Positions 1-8,440 of a DNA stretch of 64,000 nt are shown in pieces. Source of the stretch: Pseudomonas sp. A34-9 (GTDB lineage Bacteria; Pseudomonadota; Gammaproteobacteria; Pseudomonadales; Pseudomonadaceae); contig NZ_CP119967.1 in assembly GCF_029543085.1 (NCBI RefSeq), forward strand, positions 5,048,501 to 5,112,500, written 5' to 3'. The position numbers and the translations under genes are program-made. The notes below the pieces were generated by a model that worked only from the letters and a program-made list of their open reading frames with translations, had not been told where the DNA came from and searched no databases. Within the stretch, counting starts at the first letter, position 1, and the number at the start of each line of letters is the position of its first letter.

Positions 1-243
1 GGGCGAGGGGGAAAGGGAGCCGATCTTCAAGCCTTTCAAAATCCGAGTTCGACTCAGGTCTCTCAGGTCGGCGTATCTCCAGCATCCACCTCGGTCAGTC
101 CCCTCTCCCTCCGGGAGATGGCCAGGGAGCCGATCTTCAAGCCTTTCAAAATCCGAGTTCGACTCAGGTCTCTCAGGTCGGCGTATTTCCAACATCCACT
201 TCGGTCAGTCCCCTCTCCCTCCGGGAGAGGGCTAGGGTGAGGG
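1..243. repeat. MITE-like dispersed element, copy 1 (left end cut by window)
   Basis: This stretch contains a tandem duplication of a 110-bp unit: 14-123 is repeated at about 124-233 with few changes. The right end, at about 218-243, reads GGGAGAGGGCTAGGGTGAGGG. The same sequence blocks occur at 38205-38458, 52244-52403 and 58259-58436. A short minus-strand reading frame across it is made of repeat sequence (Pro-Ser-Pro-Leu-Pro-type peptide) and is not a credible gene. Confidence 0.7.
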
Positions 244-335
244 CGCTCTTCAGCTATACCGCGCAATCCCGACCGAACATCTATTCTTGATAAGGGTCAA
301 CCAAGGGAGAACCACGCAGCGGAGGGTTGATCACC

Positions 336-1448
336 GTGCATATCGCCGACATCACCATGTTCTACGCCCCGGCCAGCGGCGGCGTGCGCACTTATCTGGA
401 CGCCAAACACCGCCGGTTGAGCGTCAAACCCGGCATTCGCCACAGCCTGTTGATTCCCGGTGCCCACTTCGGCGAACACGACGGCATTTACACGGTTCCC
501 GCCCCCGCCCTGCCCTTCGGCAAAGGTTATCGCTTCCCTCTACGACTCGCACCTTGGCGAAATGTCCTGCAAGGTTTGCAGCCCGATCTGATCGAAGTCG
601 GCGATCCTTACCTGACCGCCTGGGCGGCACTGGATGCCCGGCGGCAGCTGGATGTGCCGGTGATCGGCTTTTATCACTCGGACTTGCCGCTGCTGGTCGG
701 CAATCGCATGGGCCATTGGGTCACGCCGAATATCGAGGCGTATGTCACCAAGCTGTACGGCAACTTCGACCGGGTGCTCGCACCCAGTCAGGTCATGGCC
801 GACAAACTCACTGGCCTCGGTGTGCGCAATGTCTTCGTGCAACCGCTGGGCGTCGATCTGCACACCTTTCACCCCGCTGCCCGCAACCCGCAACTGCGTG
901 CCGAACTGGGCATCGCCGAAGATACCCGGCTGCTGATTTTTGCCGGGCGCGGCTCGAAAGAGAAAAACCTGCCAGTGCTGCTCAAATGCATGCAACGCCT
1001 GGGGCCGCGCTATCACTTGTTGTTGGTCGGTTCGTCGATGCCGGCCGTGGTGCCGGACAACGTCAGCGTGATCAATGAGTTCTGCCCGGCGCCACGCGTT
1101 GCGCAGTTGATGGCCAGTGCGGATGCATTGCTGCATGCCGGTGATCAGGAAACCTTTGGTCTGGTGATCCTCGAAGCCATGGCCTGCGGCATTCCCGTAG
1201 TGGCAGTGGCCGCCGGGGCTTTCGAAGAGATCGTCAATGAGTCCTGCGGCCTGCTCTGCGCACCGAATAACCCGCAGGCGATGGCCAATGCCGTGCGTGA
1301 ATTGTTCAGTCGCGGCTGTATGAAACTCGGCGCACAGGCGCGCCAGCATGTCGAAACACACTATGCGTGGGACACGGTGGTCGACAGCCTGTTGGGCCAC
1401 TATCACGCCGTTCTCGGGCATACACTGCCACGGGTGGCCAATGGTTGA
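336..1448 (+). CDS. Glycosyltransferase family 4 (GT-B fold)
   Basis: Predicted cytoplasmic or membrane-associated glycosyltransferase of about 370 residues, the usual GT4 length. The N terminus (GVRTYL) fits the acceptor-side Rossmann domain. The C-terminal half carries the GT4 donor-site signature ETFGLVILEAMACGIPVV (E-x7-E), and FAGRGSKEKN matches the conserved phosphate-binding lysine region. GTG at 336 is preferred because GGAGGG lies 9 nt upstream; the TTG at 327 touches that Shine-Dalgarno. The stop overlaps the following deacetylase start, so this is the first gene of a three-gene operon. The linked deacetylase and flippase-like genes suggest assembly of a membrane glycolipid or glycan. 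The sugar and acceptor are unknown. Confidence 0.85.
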   Translation: MHIADITMFYAPASGGVRTYLDAKHRRLSVKPGIRHSLLIPGAHFGEHDGIYTVPAPALPFGKGYRFPLRLAPWRNVLQGLQPDLIEVGDPYLTAWAALDARRQLDVPVIGFYHSDLPLLVGNRMGHWVTPNIEAYVTKLYGNFDRVLAPSQVMADKLTGLGVRNVFVQPLGVDLHTFHPAARNPQLRAELGIAEDTRLLIFAGRGSKEKNLPVLLKCMQRLGPRYHLLLVGSSMPAVVPDNVSVINEFCPAPRVAQLMASADALLHAGDQETFGLVILEAMACGIPVVAVAAGAFEEIVNESCGLLCAPNNPQAMANAVRELFSRGCMKLGAQARQHVETHYAWDTVVDSLLGHYHAVLGHTLPRVANG

Positions 1449-2217
1449 ATCGATGAATAACCCCGCCGTCTTGTTGGTGCTGCACGACGTGGCACCGTCG
1501 ACGTGGGCGGATTACCAGCCGTTTGTCGAGGCCGTCGCCACATTGGGCAACGTGCCGATGACGTGGCTGGTCGTGCCGGACTTCCACCGGCACAACGCCC
1601 TCGACGCTCACCCGGCGTTTTGTCGGATGCTCGGTGAGCGTGTCGCCCGTGGCGATGAGTTGGCGTTGCATGGTTACTTCCACGATGACCAAGAACCCGG
1701 CCCGACAACCCCGCGCGACTGGTTCATGCGCCGGGTCTACACCCATGAAGGCGAGTTCTATCGTTTGTCCCGCGAGTCCGCCCTCGCCCGCCTGCGCGCC
1801 GGCATCGAAGTGTTCCAACGCCACGACTGGCCACTGCACGGTTTCGTTGCCCCGGCATGGTTGATGAGCGACGGCACCCGCCAAGCCCTGCGCGAATTGC
1901 CCCTGAGTTACACCAGTGATCCGCAGCATCTTTATCGTTTGCCGGATTTCACCGCGATTGATGCCCCGGGTCTGGTCTGGAGCGCCCGCAGCGGCTGGCG
2001 CCGAGGCCTGTCGAAGCTTGTCAGCGATCAACGCCAACAGCGCTGGCGGCAGGCGCCGGTGATTCGGCTAGGCTTGCACCCTGTGGACATGCGCCACCGC
2101 TTTTCCCGCGATTACTGGCTGCACACTCTTGAACAACTGCTGGCGGAAGGACGCGTACCGATGACTAAAATCGACTGGCTGGCGCAACAGCGCAGGCAAT
2201 TGGAGCGCGCCGCATGA
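1441..2217 (+). CDS. DUF2334 polysaccharide deacetylase-like protein
   Basis: About 258 residues. The N-terminal strand LLVLHDVAPST carries the His-Asp pair typical of the NodB/DUF2334 metal-dependent deacetylase fold, and HGYFHDD supplies further candidate metal ligands. No signal peptide is visible, so it is probably cytoplasmic. It overlaps the glycosyltransferase stop by 8 bp, and its own TGA overlaps the next ATG (ATGA), which supports translational coupling. The start could also be ATG at 1453; neither has a strong Shine-Dalgarno. The likely role is removal of an acyl group from the product of the upstream glycosyltransferase; this is inference from fold and context. Confidence 0.75.
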   Translation: MVESMNNPAVLLVLHDVAPSTWADYQPFVEAVATLGNVPMTWLVVPDFHRHNALDAHPAFCRMLGERVARGDELALHGYFHDDQEPGPTTPRDWFMRRVYTHEGEFYRLSRESALARLRAGIEVFQRHDWPLHGFVAPAWLMSDGTRQALRELPLSYTSDPQHLYRLPDFTAIDAPGLVWSARSGWRRGLSKLVSDQRQQRWRQAPVIRLGLHPVDMRHRFSRDYWLHTLEQLLAEGRVPMTKIDWLAQQRRQLERAA

Positions 2218-3209
2218 GTCGCGGCATTCTGTTGCTGATCGGCCTGCTCGCGGCGGTGCTGATTCCGGTTGTGCTCGGCGGCAGCGAAACCTGGGCGCGC
2301 CTGCAAAGCTTTCCGCTGCACTGGCTGTTGGTGATGTTCGGCATGATCCTGCTGTGCTGGGGCATCAATACCCTGCGTTTACGCTTGTTGCTCGGCGATC
2401 AGTGCGATCGCGTCACGCCGATGAACAGTCTTGGCGTGGTCATGGCCGCCGAATTCGCCTATTGCGCGACACCCGGTGGCAGCGGCGGGCCATTGACCAT
2501 CATGGCCTTGCTGGCGCGCAGCGGCGTACGCCCGGCGCGCGGCAGTGCGGTGTTTGCCATGGATCAGCTCAGCGATTTGCTGTTCTTTCTCTGTGCCCTC
2601 AGCGGCATCCTGATTTATGCGTTGTTTCAACACCTCAGCGATCGGCTGGAGTGGCTGCTGATGGTCAGCGCCGTTTCGTTGTTCGGTGGCTTGTTCAGTT
2701 GTGTATTGCTCGCGCGTTATCACCGCGCATTGATTCGCCTGAGCGGGCGCCTGTTAGCCCGGATGAACGTCGAGGCCAGCACCCGACGCCGCTGGGCGCG
2801 CAAGTTGCTGCACTTTCTCGCCGCGTTCACCGATACGCTGAAGTTGCCCTGGCAGACGCTGAGCAAAGTCTTCGCCCTGACATGTGTGCATTGGCTGCTG
2901 CGTTACAGCGTGTTGTATCTGGCTTTGCGCGGCCTCGGCGCAGACTTGCAATGGGCCTGGAGCTTTCTGGTGCAGATGCTGTCGCTGGGCGCCGGGCAAT
3001 TCAGCCTGCTGCCGGGCGGTGCGGGGGCGGCAGAGCTGACTTCGGCGGCGCTGTTGGCGCCGATGGTGGGTAAATCCACCGCAGCGGCGGCAATTCTGAT
3101 TTGGCGGGTGGTGACGTTTTACTTCTATCTGGTGGTCGGTGGCCCGGTGTTTCTGTTGATGCTGGGTCGGCCTTTGCTAAGGAAAATCATGAAAGTGCGT
3201 CAAGCTTAA
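2214..3209 (+). CDS. UPF0104 / lysylphosphatidylglycerol synthase-type transmembrane protein
   Basis: 331 residues with about eight hydrophobic segments, starting with a TM helix at residues 5-22. The segments around AEFAYCATPGGSGGP and AGQFSLLPGGAGAAEL are the two conserved glycine/proline loops of the LPG_synthase_TM (YbhN/AglD) family. That family is linked to lipid or glycolipid flipping and lacks the soluble aminoacyl-transferase domain of MprF, which is also absent here. The start overlaps the deacetylase stop by ATGA. The stop codon shares TTAA with the convergent small gene downstream. A role in moving the glycolipid made by the upstream two genes across the inner membrane is plausible but unproven. 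Confidence 0.8.
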   Translation: MSRGILLLIGLLAAVLIPVVLGGSETWARLQSFPLHWLLVMFGMILLCWGINTLRLRLLLGDQCDRVTPMNSLGVVMAAEFAYCATPGGSGGPLTIMALLARSGVRPARGSAVFAMDQLSDLLFFLCALSGILIYALFQHLSDRLEWLLMVSAVSLFGGLFSCVLLARYHRALIRLSGRLLARMNVEASTRRRWARKLLHFLAAFTDTLKLPWQTLSKVFALTCVHWLLRYSVLYLALRGLGADLQWAWSFLVQMLSLGAGQFSLLPGGAGAAELTSAALLAPMVGKSTAAAAILIWRVVTFYFYLVVGGPVFLLMLGRPLLRKIMKVRQA

Positions 3210-3382
3210 AGATCGCCGGGTTCATCGTCCGACTCTGGCTTCACCTGCTCCCACAACTCGGCAGCGCCGGGAAACTCGGTGCCATCCTCCGGGCTCATAT
3301 CGTCGGGATCATATCGGCTCAAACAGCCCTCGCCCAAAGTCGCCGGCGCTTTGGAAGTGGCTTTGTCCAGTGGATCACTCAT
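3206..3382 (-). CDS. Small acidic conserved-type hypothetical protein
   Basis: 58 residues, strongly acidic toward the C terminus (SDDEPGDL), with no TM segment or signal peptide. The ATG at 3382 has AGGA 8-9 nt upstream. A longer reading frame running back into purU in another frame is only its upstream extension. It is convergent with the UPF0104 gene and the two stop codons share TTAA at 3206-3209. It lies 85 bp downstream of purU on the same strand, separated by a strong hairpin. Function unknown. Confidence 0.65.
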   Translation of the reverse strand: MSDPLDKATSKAPATLGEGCLSRYDPDDMSPEDGTEFPGAAELWEQVKPESDDEPGDL

Positions 3383-3410
3383 GAAGGTTTCCTCGGGGCT
3401 GAAATGACAA

Positions 3411-3448
3411 AGGGTCTGGGCGATTGAACGCCCAGACCCTTCGTTTTT
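3411..3448 (+). terminator. Rho-independent terminator, T-run on the + strand
   Basis: A perfect 12-bp stem (3411-3422 with 3429-3440, extended by one A-T pair) with loop ATTGAA is followed by TTTTT at 3444-3448. It fits termination of the 336-3209 operon after crossing the small opposite-strand gene. In the minus direction it is followed only by TTGTCATTT, so purU termination there would be weaker. Confidence 0.75.
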
Positions 3449-3467
3449 CAAGCCTGCGTGATTTGAA

Positions 3468-4316
3468 TCAGAACACCACAGTCTTGTTACCGTGCACCAG
3501 CACGCGATCTTCAAGGTGATAACGCAGACCGCGCGCCAACACCATCTTCTCGACGTCACGGCCGAAACGCACCATGTCTTCGATGCTGTCACTGTGGCTG
3601 ACGCGGACCACGTCCTGCTCGATGATCGGGCCGGCGTCCAGCTCTTCGGTCACGTAGTGGCAGGTCGCGCCGATCAGCTTCACGCCACGCAGGGAAGCCT
3701 GGTGGTACGGCTTGGCGCCGACGAACGACGGCAGGAAGCTGTGGTGAATGTTGATGACCTTGTGCGCGTATTCGCGGCACATGTCCGGCGGCAGGATTTG
3801 CATGTAACGCGCCAGCACCACCACTTCGGCGTCGTGCTGTTTGACCAGGCGCGATACTTCGTCGAAGGCCGGTTGCTTGTCCTGCGGGTTGACCGGGACG
3901 TGGTAATAAGGAATGCCGTGCCACTCGACCATGCTGCGCAGGTCGTCGTGATTGGAAATCACGCAGGAGATCTCGCAGTCCAGTTCATCGCTGTGCCAGC
4001 GGTGCAGCAAGTCGGCGAGGCAGTGAGACTCGCGGCTGGCCATCAGCACAACGCGTTTTTTCTGCTCGGTGTCGGTGATGCGCCAGTCCATCGAGAACTC
4101 TTCGGCGATCGGCGCAAACTTCTCGCGCAGCACTTCAATACCGAAAGGCAGCGAATCGGCACGAATTTCGTGACGCATAAAGAACCAGCCCACTTGATTG
4201 TCCGAGTGGTGGCTCGCTTCGGTGATCCAGCCGTTATGGGCTGCCAGAAAATTACTGACTTTGGCAACAATGCCAACGCGGTCCGGGCAAGAAATCACCA
4301 GCCGAAAAGTGCGCAT
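3468..4316 (-). CDS. purU: Formyltetrahydrofolate deformylase
   Basis: 282 residues, normal for PurU. It hydrolyses 10-formyl-THF to formate and THF in the cytoplasm, balancing one-carbon pools and feeding formate to PurT. The N-terminal ACT domain starts MRTFRLVISCPDRVGIV. The formyltransferase domain carries the catalytic Asn-His in INIHHSFLPSF and the Asp in ELDAGPI. ATG at 4316 is preceded by a purine-rich stretch (GAGTTTCCCCCTC region on the coding strand), so the exact ribosome site is only moderate. It is followed by a strong hairpin and then a small acidic gene. Confidence 0.95.
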   Translation of the reverse strand: MRTFRLVISCPDRVGIVAKVSNFLAAHNGWITEASHHSDNQVGWFFMRHEIRADSLPFGIEVLREKFAPIAEEFSMDWRITDTEQKKRVVLMASRESHCLADLLHRWHSDELDCEISCVISNHDDLRSMVEWHGIPYYHVPVNPQDKQPAFDEVSRLVKQHDAEVVVLARYMQILPPDMCREYAHKVINIHHSFLPSFVGAKPYHQASLRGVKLIGATCHYVTEELDAGPIIEQDVVRVSHSDSIEDMVRFGRDVEKMVLARGLRYHLEDRVLVHGNKTVVF

Positions 4317-4576
4317 GAGGGGGAAACTCCAGAACTTCGCAAAGGCCGCTATTCTAGCGGCTGCGCAGGAAAACTGCAGTATTGATCAGCACGCACCCGC
4401 GCCAGGCCCCGCCCTACGAATGCTTGATGGAGTCATCGTCGCCTGGGGCTGATCCTGCGGCAACGTTTGATCAGACAACTGTGAATATCTGTGATGACTC
4501 GATCACACTATTTAACTGAATATTCAATAGAGGGCAGTTTCTCGTAACTAATTTAAATAAAAACCCCGGTTAAATG

Positions 4577-4605
4577 TTTACTTGATGAAACAGCCTGACT
4601 ATTAT
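4577..4605 (+). promoter_or_regulatory. Sigma-70 promoter of mvaT
   Basis: TTTACT (4577-4582) and TATTAT (4600-4605) are separated by exactly 17 bp and lie 48 bp before the mvaT start, giving a leader of about 40 nt. The surrounding 4490-4600 stretch is AT-rich, unusual for this window. The rest of the 336-bp purU-mvaT gap shows nothing else I can name. Confidence 0.6.
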
Positions 4606-4652
4606 TGCGGCACTGTGTCCCTGTCATCCCGCACTCTACTAAGGTAGTAATC

Positions 4653-5030
4653 ATGTCCTTGATCAACGAATATCGCGCCACCGAAGAAGCTATCAAAGAG
4701 CTACAAGCCCGTTTGAAGAACCTGTCGCAAGACGACAAACTGCAAGCCGAGCTGGAATTCGAAGGCAAACTGCGCACCCTGATGGGCGAATACTCCAAAT
4801 CCCTGCGTGACATCATCGCGCTGCTGGACCCAGAAGCAAAAACCAAAGCAGTACGCGGCGGCGCAGTAAAAACTACCGGCACCAAGCGTGCTCGCAAAGT
4901 TAAACAATACAAAAACCCGCACAACGGTGAAGTCATCGAAACCAAAGGTGGCAATCACAAAACGCTGAAAGAGTGGAAAGCCAAGTGGGGCGGTGACGTG
5001 GTTGAAGGCTGGGCTACCCTGCTGGGCTAA
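4653..5030 (+). CDS. mvaT: H-NS-family xenogeneic silencer MvaT
   Basis: 125 residues, the normal MvaT/MvaU length. The N terminus (MSLINEYRATEEAIKELQARL) is the coiled-coil oligomerisation domain. The C terminus carries the AT-pincer-type DNA-binding region with YKNPHNGE and the GGNHKTLKEWKAKWG motif. It binds AT-rich DNA and silences horizontally acquired genes in Pseudomonas. ATG at 4653 follows AAGGTAG. It is monocistronic, with its own promoter and terminator. The lower-GC toxin-tip DNA near 47-49 kb would be the kind of target it silences; that is inference. Confidence 0.95.
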   Translation: MSLINEYRATEEAIKELQARLKNLSQDDKLQAELEFEGKLRTLMGEYSKSLRDIIALLDPEAKTKAVRGGAVKTTGTKRARKVKQYKNPHNGEVIETKGGNHKTLKEWKAKWGGDVVEGWATLLG

Positions 5031-5068
5031 GCCGCAACGCCTTCGCAGAGCGATCAGCGAAAAAAATA

Positions 5069-5095
5069 AACGCCAGCGAATGCTGGCGTTTTTTT
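5069..5095 (+). terminator. mvaT Rho-independent terminator
   Basis: The stem AACGCCAGC (5069-5077) pairs with GCTGGCGTT (5082-5090) and is followed by a T-run to 5095. A-rich sequence on the left may let it also act for the convergent sbcB. Confidence 0.85.
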
Positions 5096-5128
5096 ATGCC
5101 CGGCATTTAAGCCCGGTCATGTTCGATT

Positions 5129-6559
5129 TCAAAGATTCAAACGTTTGCGCAATGCCTGGACATAATTCTGCCATTCATTGAGCACCTCACTCTGCATCGG
5201 CGTGGCATTAACCGCCCACTGCTCTGCCGCTTCTGTAAAAGACTTCAAGGTATTCGGCGCGCCCCATTCAGGTGCGGACAAACGCTGCTGACAAAATATT
5301 CTCCAGCGCTCTTGCTCTTCGAAATTCAACGTCTGGGGAAAGTTGCGTGCGCGATATCGAAAGAGTAATTCGGGCAAACGTTCGTCATCGAAAGGCCATT
5401 GCTCTTGCGCTAGTTGTGCGGGGTCGGCGCTCCTCACTTGCTCACATAGACGCCGGTCGCGGTCGCCGATAAATCCGTCGTACAACTGTTGTTCCGGATC
5501 CTCGCTCGGCGTGAAATCTTCACTGACATAAATCTCGGCAACTTTATCTTTCCAAACTTGTTGTGCGTCAGTTAGCCGCAGTGCTCGCTGTTGATAGAGG
5601 GCCATGTCCAACCCCAGCCGTTGCTGATCCTGCACGCGCAGAACCGAAAGCGGCGCCACCACCGGGCAACGGTTGATGTGAATCAGCTTGAGCGGCACCG
5701 GCAACTCGCCTTCCAGCAAATCATCGCGGCGCGTGTACAAACGCTGGCGTAGCGTTTGCGCGTCCAGATCGAGCAACCCCTGCGGGTCAAGGTGCAGGTC
5801 GCAGACGATCAGGGCATTCCGGTTTTTCGGGTGCCAGGCCAGCGGCAGCACCACGCCGACATAACTGCGCGCTGCCGAGAAACGCCCGGAAATATGCACC
5901 AGCGGCTGCAACAGGCGAATCTGATCCATGACCTTTTGCTTGCTGCGCAACTGGAACAGCCAGTCATACAGTTTTGGCTGTTTTTCGCGGATCAACCGCG
6001 CCAGTGCGATGGTCGCGCGTACGTCTGACAACGCTTCATGGGCATGCCCGTGATCAATATTGTTCGCGACCGTCAGGCGTTCGAGCTTTAGGGTCACCCG
6101 GCCTTCGTCGTCGGTCGGCCAGACCAGGCCGTCAGGACGCAACGCATAGGCGGCGCGTACCACATCGATCAGATCCCAGCGACTGTTGCCACCCTGCCAC
6201 TCCCGGGCGTAAGGGTCGAAGAAATTGCGATACAGGCTGTAGCGGGTCATCTCGTCGTCGAAACGCAGTGTGTTGTAGCCGGCGCCACAGGTCCCGGGGG
6301 CCGCCAGCTGGGCATGCACCCGCGTCATGAAGTCAGCTTCGCTCAAACCCTTTTCGGCGAGCTGACTCGGGGTGATGCCGGTGATCGCGCAGGCCGCCGG
6401 ATGCGGCAGAATGTCTTCGCTGGGCTGGCAGTAGAGATTGACCGGCTCGTCGATCTCGTTGAGGTCGTGGTCGGTGCGAATCCCGGCCACCTGCAACGGC
6501 CGATCGTTACGCGGATTGATGCCAGTGGTTTCGTAGTCGTACCAGAAGATTGAAGTCAC
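5129..6559 (-). CDS. sbcB: Exodeoxyribonuclease I
   Basis: 476 residues, as in E. coli ExoI. It degrades single-stranded DNA 3' to 5' and acts in recombination and mismatch repair. The N terminus has the DEDD exonuclease motif FWYDYETTGINP, then Exo II/III regions (GYNTLRFDDEMTRY; DHGHAHEALSDVRATIALA), followed by the SH3-like and C-terminal helical domains of the family. GTG at 6559 is chosen because AGGAA lies 8 nt upstream and it starts exactly at the family N terminus; an upstream in-frame extension to 6658 has no homology-like sequence. Convergent with mvaT. Confidence 0.95.
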   Translation of the reverse strand: MTSIFWYDYETTGINPRNDRPLQVAGIRTDHDLNEIDEPVNLYCQPSEDILPHPAACAITGITPSQLAEKGLSEADFMTRVHAQLAAPGTCGAGYNTLRFDDEMTRYSLYRNFFDPYAREWQGGNSRWDLIDVVRAAYALRPDGLVWPTDDEGRVTLKLERLTVANNIDHGHAHEALSDVRATIALARLIREKQPKLYDWLFQLRSKQKVMDQIRLLQPLVHISGRFSAARSYVGVVLPLAWHPKNRNALIVCDLHLDPQGLLDLDAQTLRQRLYTRRDDLLEGELPVPLKLIHINRCPVVAPLSVLRVQDQQRLGLDMALYQQRALRLTDAQQVWKDKVAEIYVSEDFTPSEDPEQQLYDGFIGDRDRRLCEQVRSADPAQLAQEQWPFDDERLPELLFRYRARNFPQTLNFEEQERWRIFCQQRLSAPEWGAPNTLKSFTEAAEQWAVNATPMQSEVLNEWQNYVQALRKRLNL

Positions 6560-6740
6560 GGGCGGTTCCTGAACTGAAGATCGGCGAAGTCTAGGCGCTC
6601 GACGGCCGTCGCGGCCAGCCTTGAAACATTCAAACACCTTGCAGCTATCGCTGTGCAATACATAGTTATGTCGTTTTCCCCCGAGAGGCTGCTAGCATCG
6701 GCCTCACTCGCACCCCGAACAGGCGAACATCAGGTAGCCC

Positions 6741-7466
6741 ATGCTCGAGCCCACAGCACCGCCAAGGAAAGCACCGCTGGCCCCGCCGCTGGATACGCGG
6801 CATCAGGTCGAAACGCCGGAAGGCATCGACCTGCCGTTGCGTCCCGCCGGGTTGATGGTCAGGGCCGTAGCGTTTGCGGTCGATCTGGTTATTCGCGGCG
6901 TGATCATGGGTGTGCTGTTCATCGCCCTGGCGTTTCTCGGCAAGCTCGGCATGGGTCTTGGTTCGCTGCTGCTGTTTGCGATCAGTTGGTGGTACATGGT
7001 GCTGTTCGAAGTGCTGCGTCAGGGCCGCTCGCCGGGTAAACAGTGGATGGGCCTGCGCGTGGTGCACGACGACGGCACACCGATCGGCTGGTCGGCCTCG
7101 CTGCTGCGCAACCTGCTGCGCTTTGTCGATCTGCTGCCCTTCGGCTACTTTCTCGGCACCCTCAGTTGCCTGCAACACCCGACCTTCAAACGCCTCGGTG
7201 ACATGGCTGCCGGTACGCTGGTGATCTACAGCGAACGCCCGCTCAGCCGTCCACAATTGCCGGACGCCGAACCGCGGCGCTCACCCGTGCAACTCACCCT
7301 CAGCGAACAACGCGCCGTGCTTGGCTTCGCCGAGCGCCAGGGAGAGTTATCGCCAGCGCGGGTCAATGAACTGGCGGCCCTGCTCGCCCAGCCCCTGCAT
7401 ATTTCTGCGCCCAAGGCTGTCGCTGAACTCAACGGCATCGCTCGCGGCTTGTTGGGCCCGACATGA
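6741..7466 (+). CDS. RDD family membrane protein
   Basis: 241 residues. The RDD domain begins near residue 33 (RPAGLMVRAVAFAVDLVIRG) and has two or three TM helices, with RQGRSPGKQWMGLRVV as the conserved loop and LGDMAAGTLVIY closing the domain. The last about 60 residues are a soluble tail (LTLSEQRAVLGFAERQGELS). First gene of a tightly overlapping six-gene operon whose composition (RDD, SpoIIM, DUF4129, DUF4350, MoxR, DUF58) recurs in many proteobacteria and is thought to act in envelope or metal-related protein maturation. The specific substrate is unknown. Confidence 0.85.
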   Translation: MLEPTAPPRKAPLAPPLDTRHQVETPEGIDLPLRPAGLMVRAVAFAVDLVIRGVIMGVLFIALAFLGKLGMGLGSLLLFAISWWYMVLFEVLRQGRSPGKQWMGLRVVHDDGTPIGWSASLLRNLLRFVDLLPFGYFLGTLSCLQHPTFKRLGDMAAGTLVIYSERPLSRPQLPDAEPRRSPVQLTLSEQRAVLGFAERQGELSPARVNELAALLAQPLHISAPKAVAELNGIARGLLGPT

Positions 7467-8440
7467 AGCAAAGCCTTTTCGAAAGTCGCCACAAGGACGA
7501 ATGGGAGCGTTTTGCCCTGGCCCTCGAACGCCTTGAACAGGGCAAGGACACCTCACAAGTCGCCGGTTTCCCCAAGGCTTATCGCACGCTTTGCCAGCAT
7601 CTCGCGCTGGCACAGGAGCGCGGCTACAGCAGTTTCCTCATTGATTCCTTGCAACAACAAGTGCTGCGCGGGCATCAACAGCTATACCGCCACCGCAGTC
7701 GGCTCGGCGCCAATCTGCTGAGTTTCATCCTCGCCGACTTTCCACGCCTGGTGCGCGCCGAATGGCCCTTTGTACTGGTGGCCAGCCTGCTGTTCTTTGG
7801 CAGCCTGATTGGCTTCGGCATGCTGGTGTATGTGTTTCCCGAACTGGTCTACAACCTGATCCCCGCCGATCAGGTGCGCGAAATGCAGGGCATGTACGAC
7901 CCGGTCGCCGGCCACCTCGGGCGCCCCGCCGAACGCGCGGCCAGCGAAGACTGGGTGATGTTCGGTTACTACGTGATGCACAACATCGGCATCGCCTTTC
8001 AGACCTTTGCCAGCGGTTTGCTGATGGGCGTGGGCAGTGCGTTCTTTCTGTTCTACAACGGCATGGTCATCGGCGCGGTGGCCGGGCACCTGAGCGAGAT
8101 CGGTTTCGGCCAGACCTTCTGGTCATTCGTCATCGCCCACGGCGCCTTTGAACTCACCGCCATTGCCCTCGCCGGCGCGGCCGGCCTGGAACTCGGCTGG
8201 GCGTTGATCGCACCCGCACGTCTGACCCGCAGCGAAGCACTGAAACAGGCGGCGCGCAAAAGTGTGCTGCTGGTGTGCGGCGTGATGTTGTTCCTGCTGA
8301 TTGCCGCGTTTATCGAAGCCTATTGGTCGTCAAAAACCAGCGTCGCCCCGCACATCAAATACTGGGTCGGTGGCGGTCTGTGGATTTTCGTGGCGAGCTA
8401 TCTGCTGTTCGCCGGAAGGACCCGCCATGCGCCTGAGTGA
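7463..8440 (+). CDS. Stage II sporulation protein M-like (SpoIIM/DUF95) membrane protein
   Basis: 325 residues. A soluble N terminus of about 100 residues (SRHKDEWERFALALERLEQG) is followed by at least five TM segments. The block VMHNIGIAFQTFASGLLMGVG...FFLFYNGMVIGAV and the HGAFELTAIALAGAAG motif are diagnostic for SpoIIM/COG1300. The name comes from the Bacillus family; the organism does not sporulate, and the role here is tied to the MoxR operon instead. The start overlaps the RDD stop (ATGA). Confidence 0.88.
   Translation: MKQSLFESRHKDEWERFALALERLEQGKDTSQVAGFPKAYRTLCQHLALAQERGYSSFLIDSLQQQVLRGHQQLYRHRSRLGANLLSFILADFPRLVRAEWPFVLVASLLFFGSLIGFGMLVYVFPELVYNLIPADQVREMQGMYDPVAGHLGRPAERAASEDWVMFGYYVMHNIGIAFQTFASGLLMGVGSAFFLFYNGMVIGAVAGHLSEIGFGQTFWSFVIAHGAFELTAIALAGAAGLELGWALIAPARLTRSEALKQAARKSVLLVCGVMLFLLIAAFIEAYWSSKTSVAPHIKYWVGGGLWIFVASYLLFAGRTRHAPE

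Noticed and set aside
63..266. Small ORF with Pro-Ser-Pro-Leu-Pro peptide
   Set aside because: It is the translation of the MITE-like repeat; the same peptide type appears in the other copies.
540..1421. 293-codon open frame antisense to the glycosyltransferase
   Set aside because: No motif, and the sense gene is well supported.
3492..4385. 297-codon open frame antisense to purU
   Set aside because: Composition is that of a shadow frame, and purU is intact.
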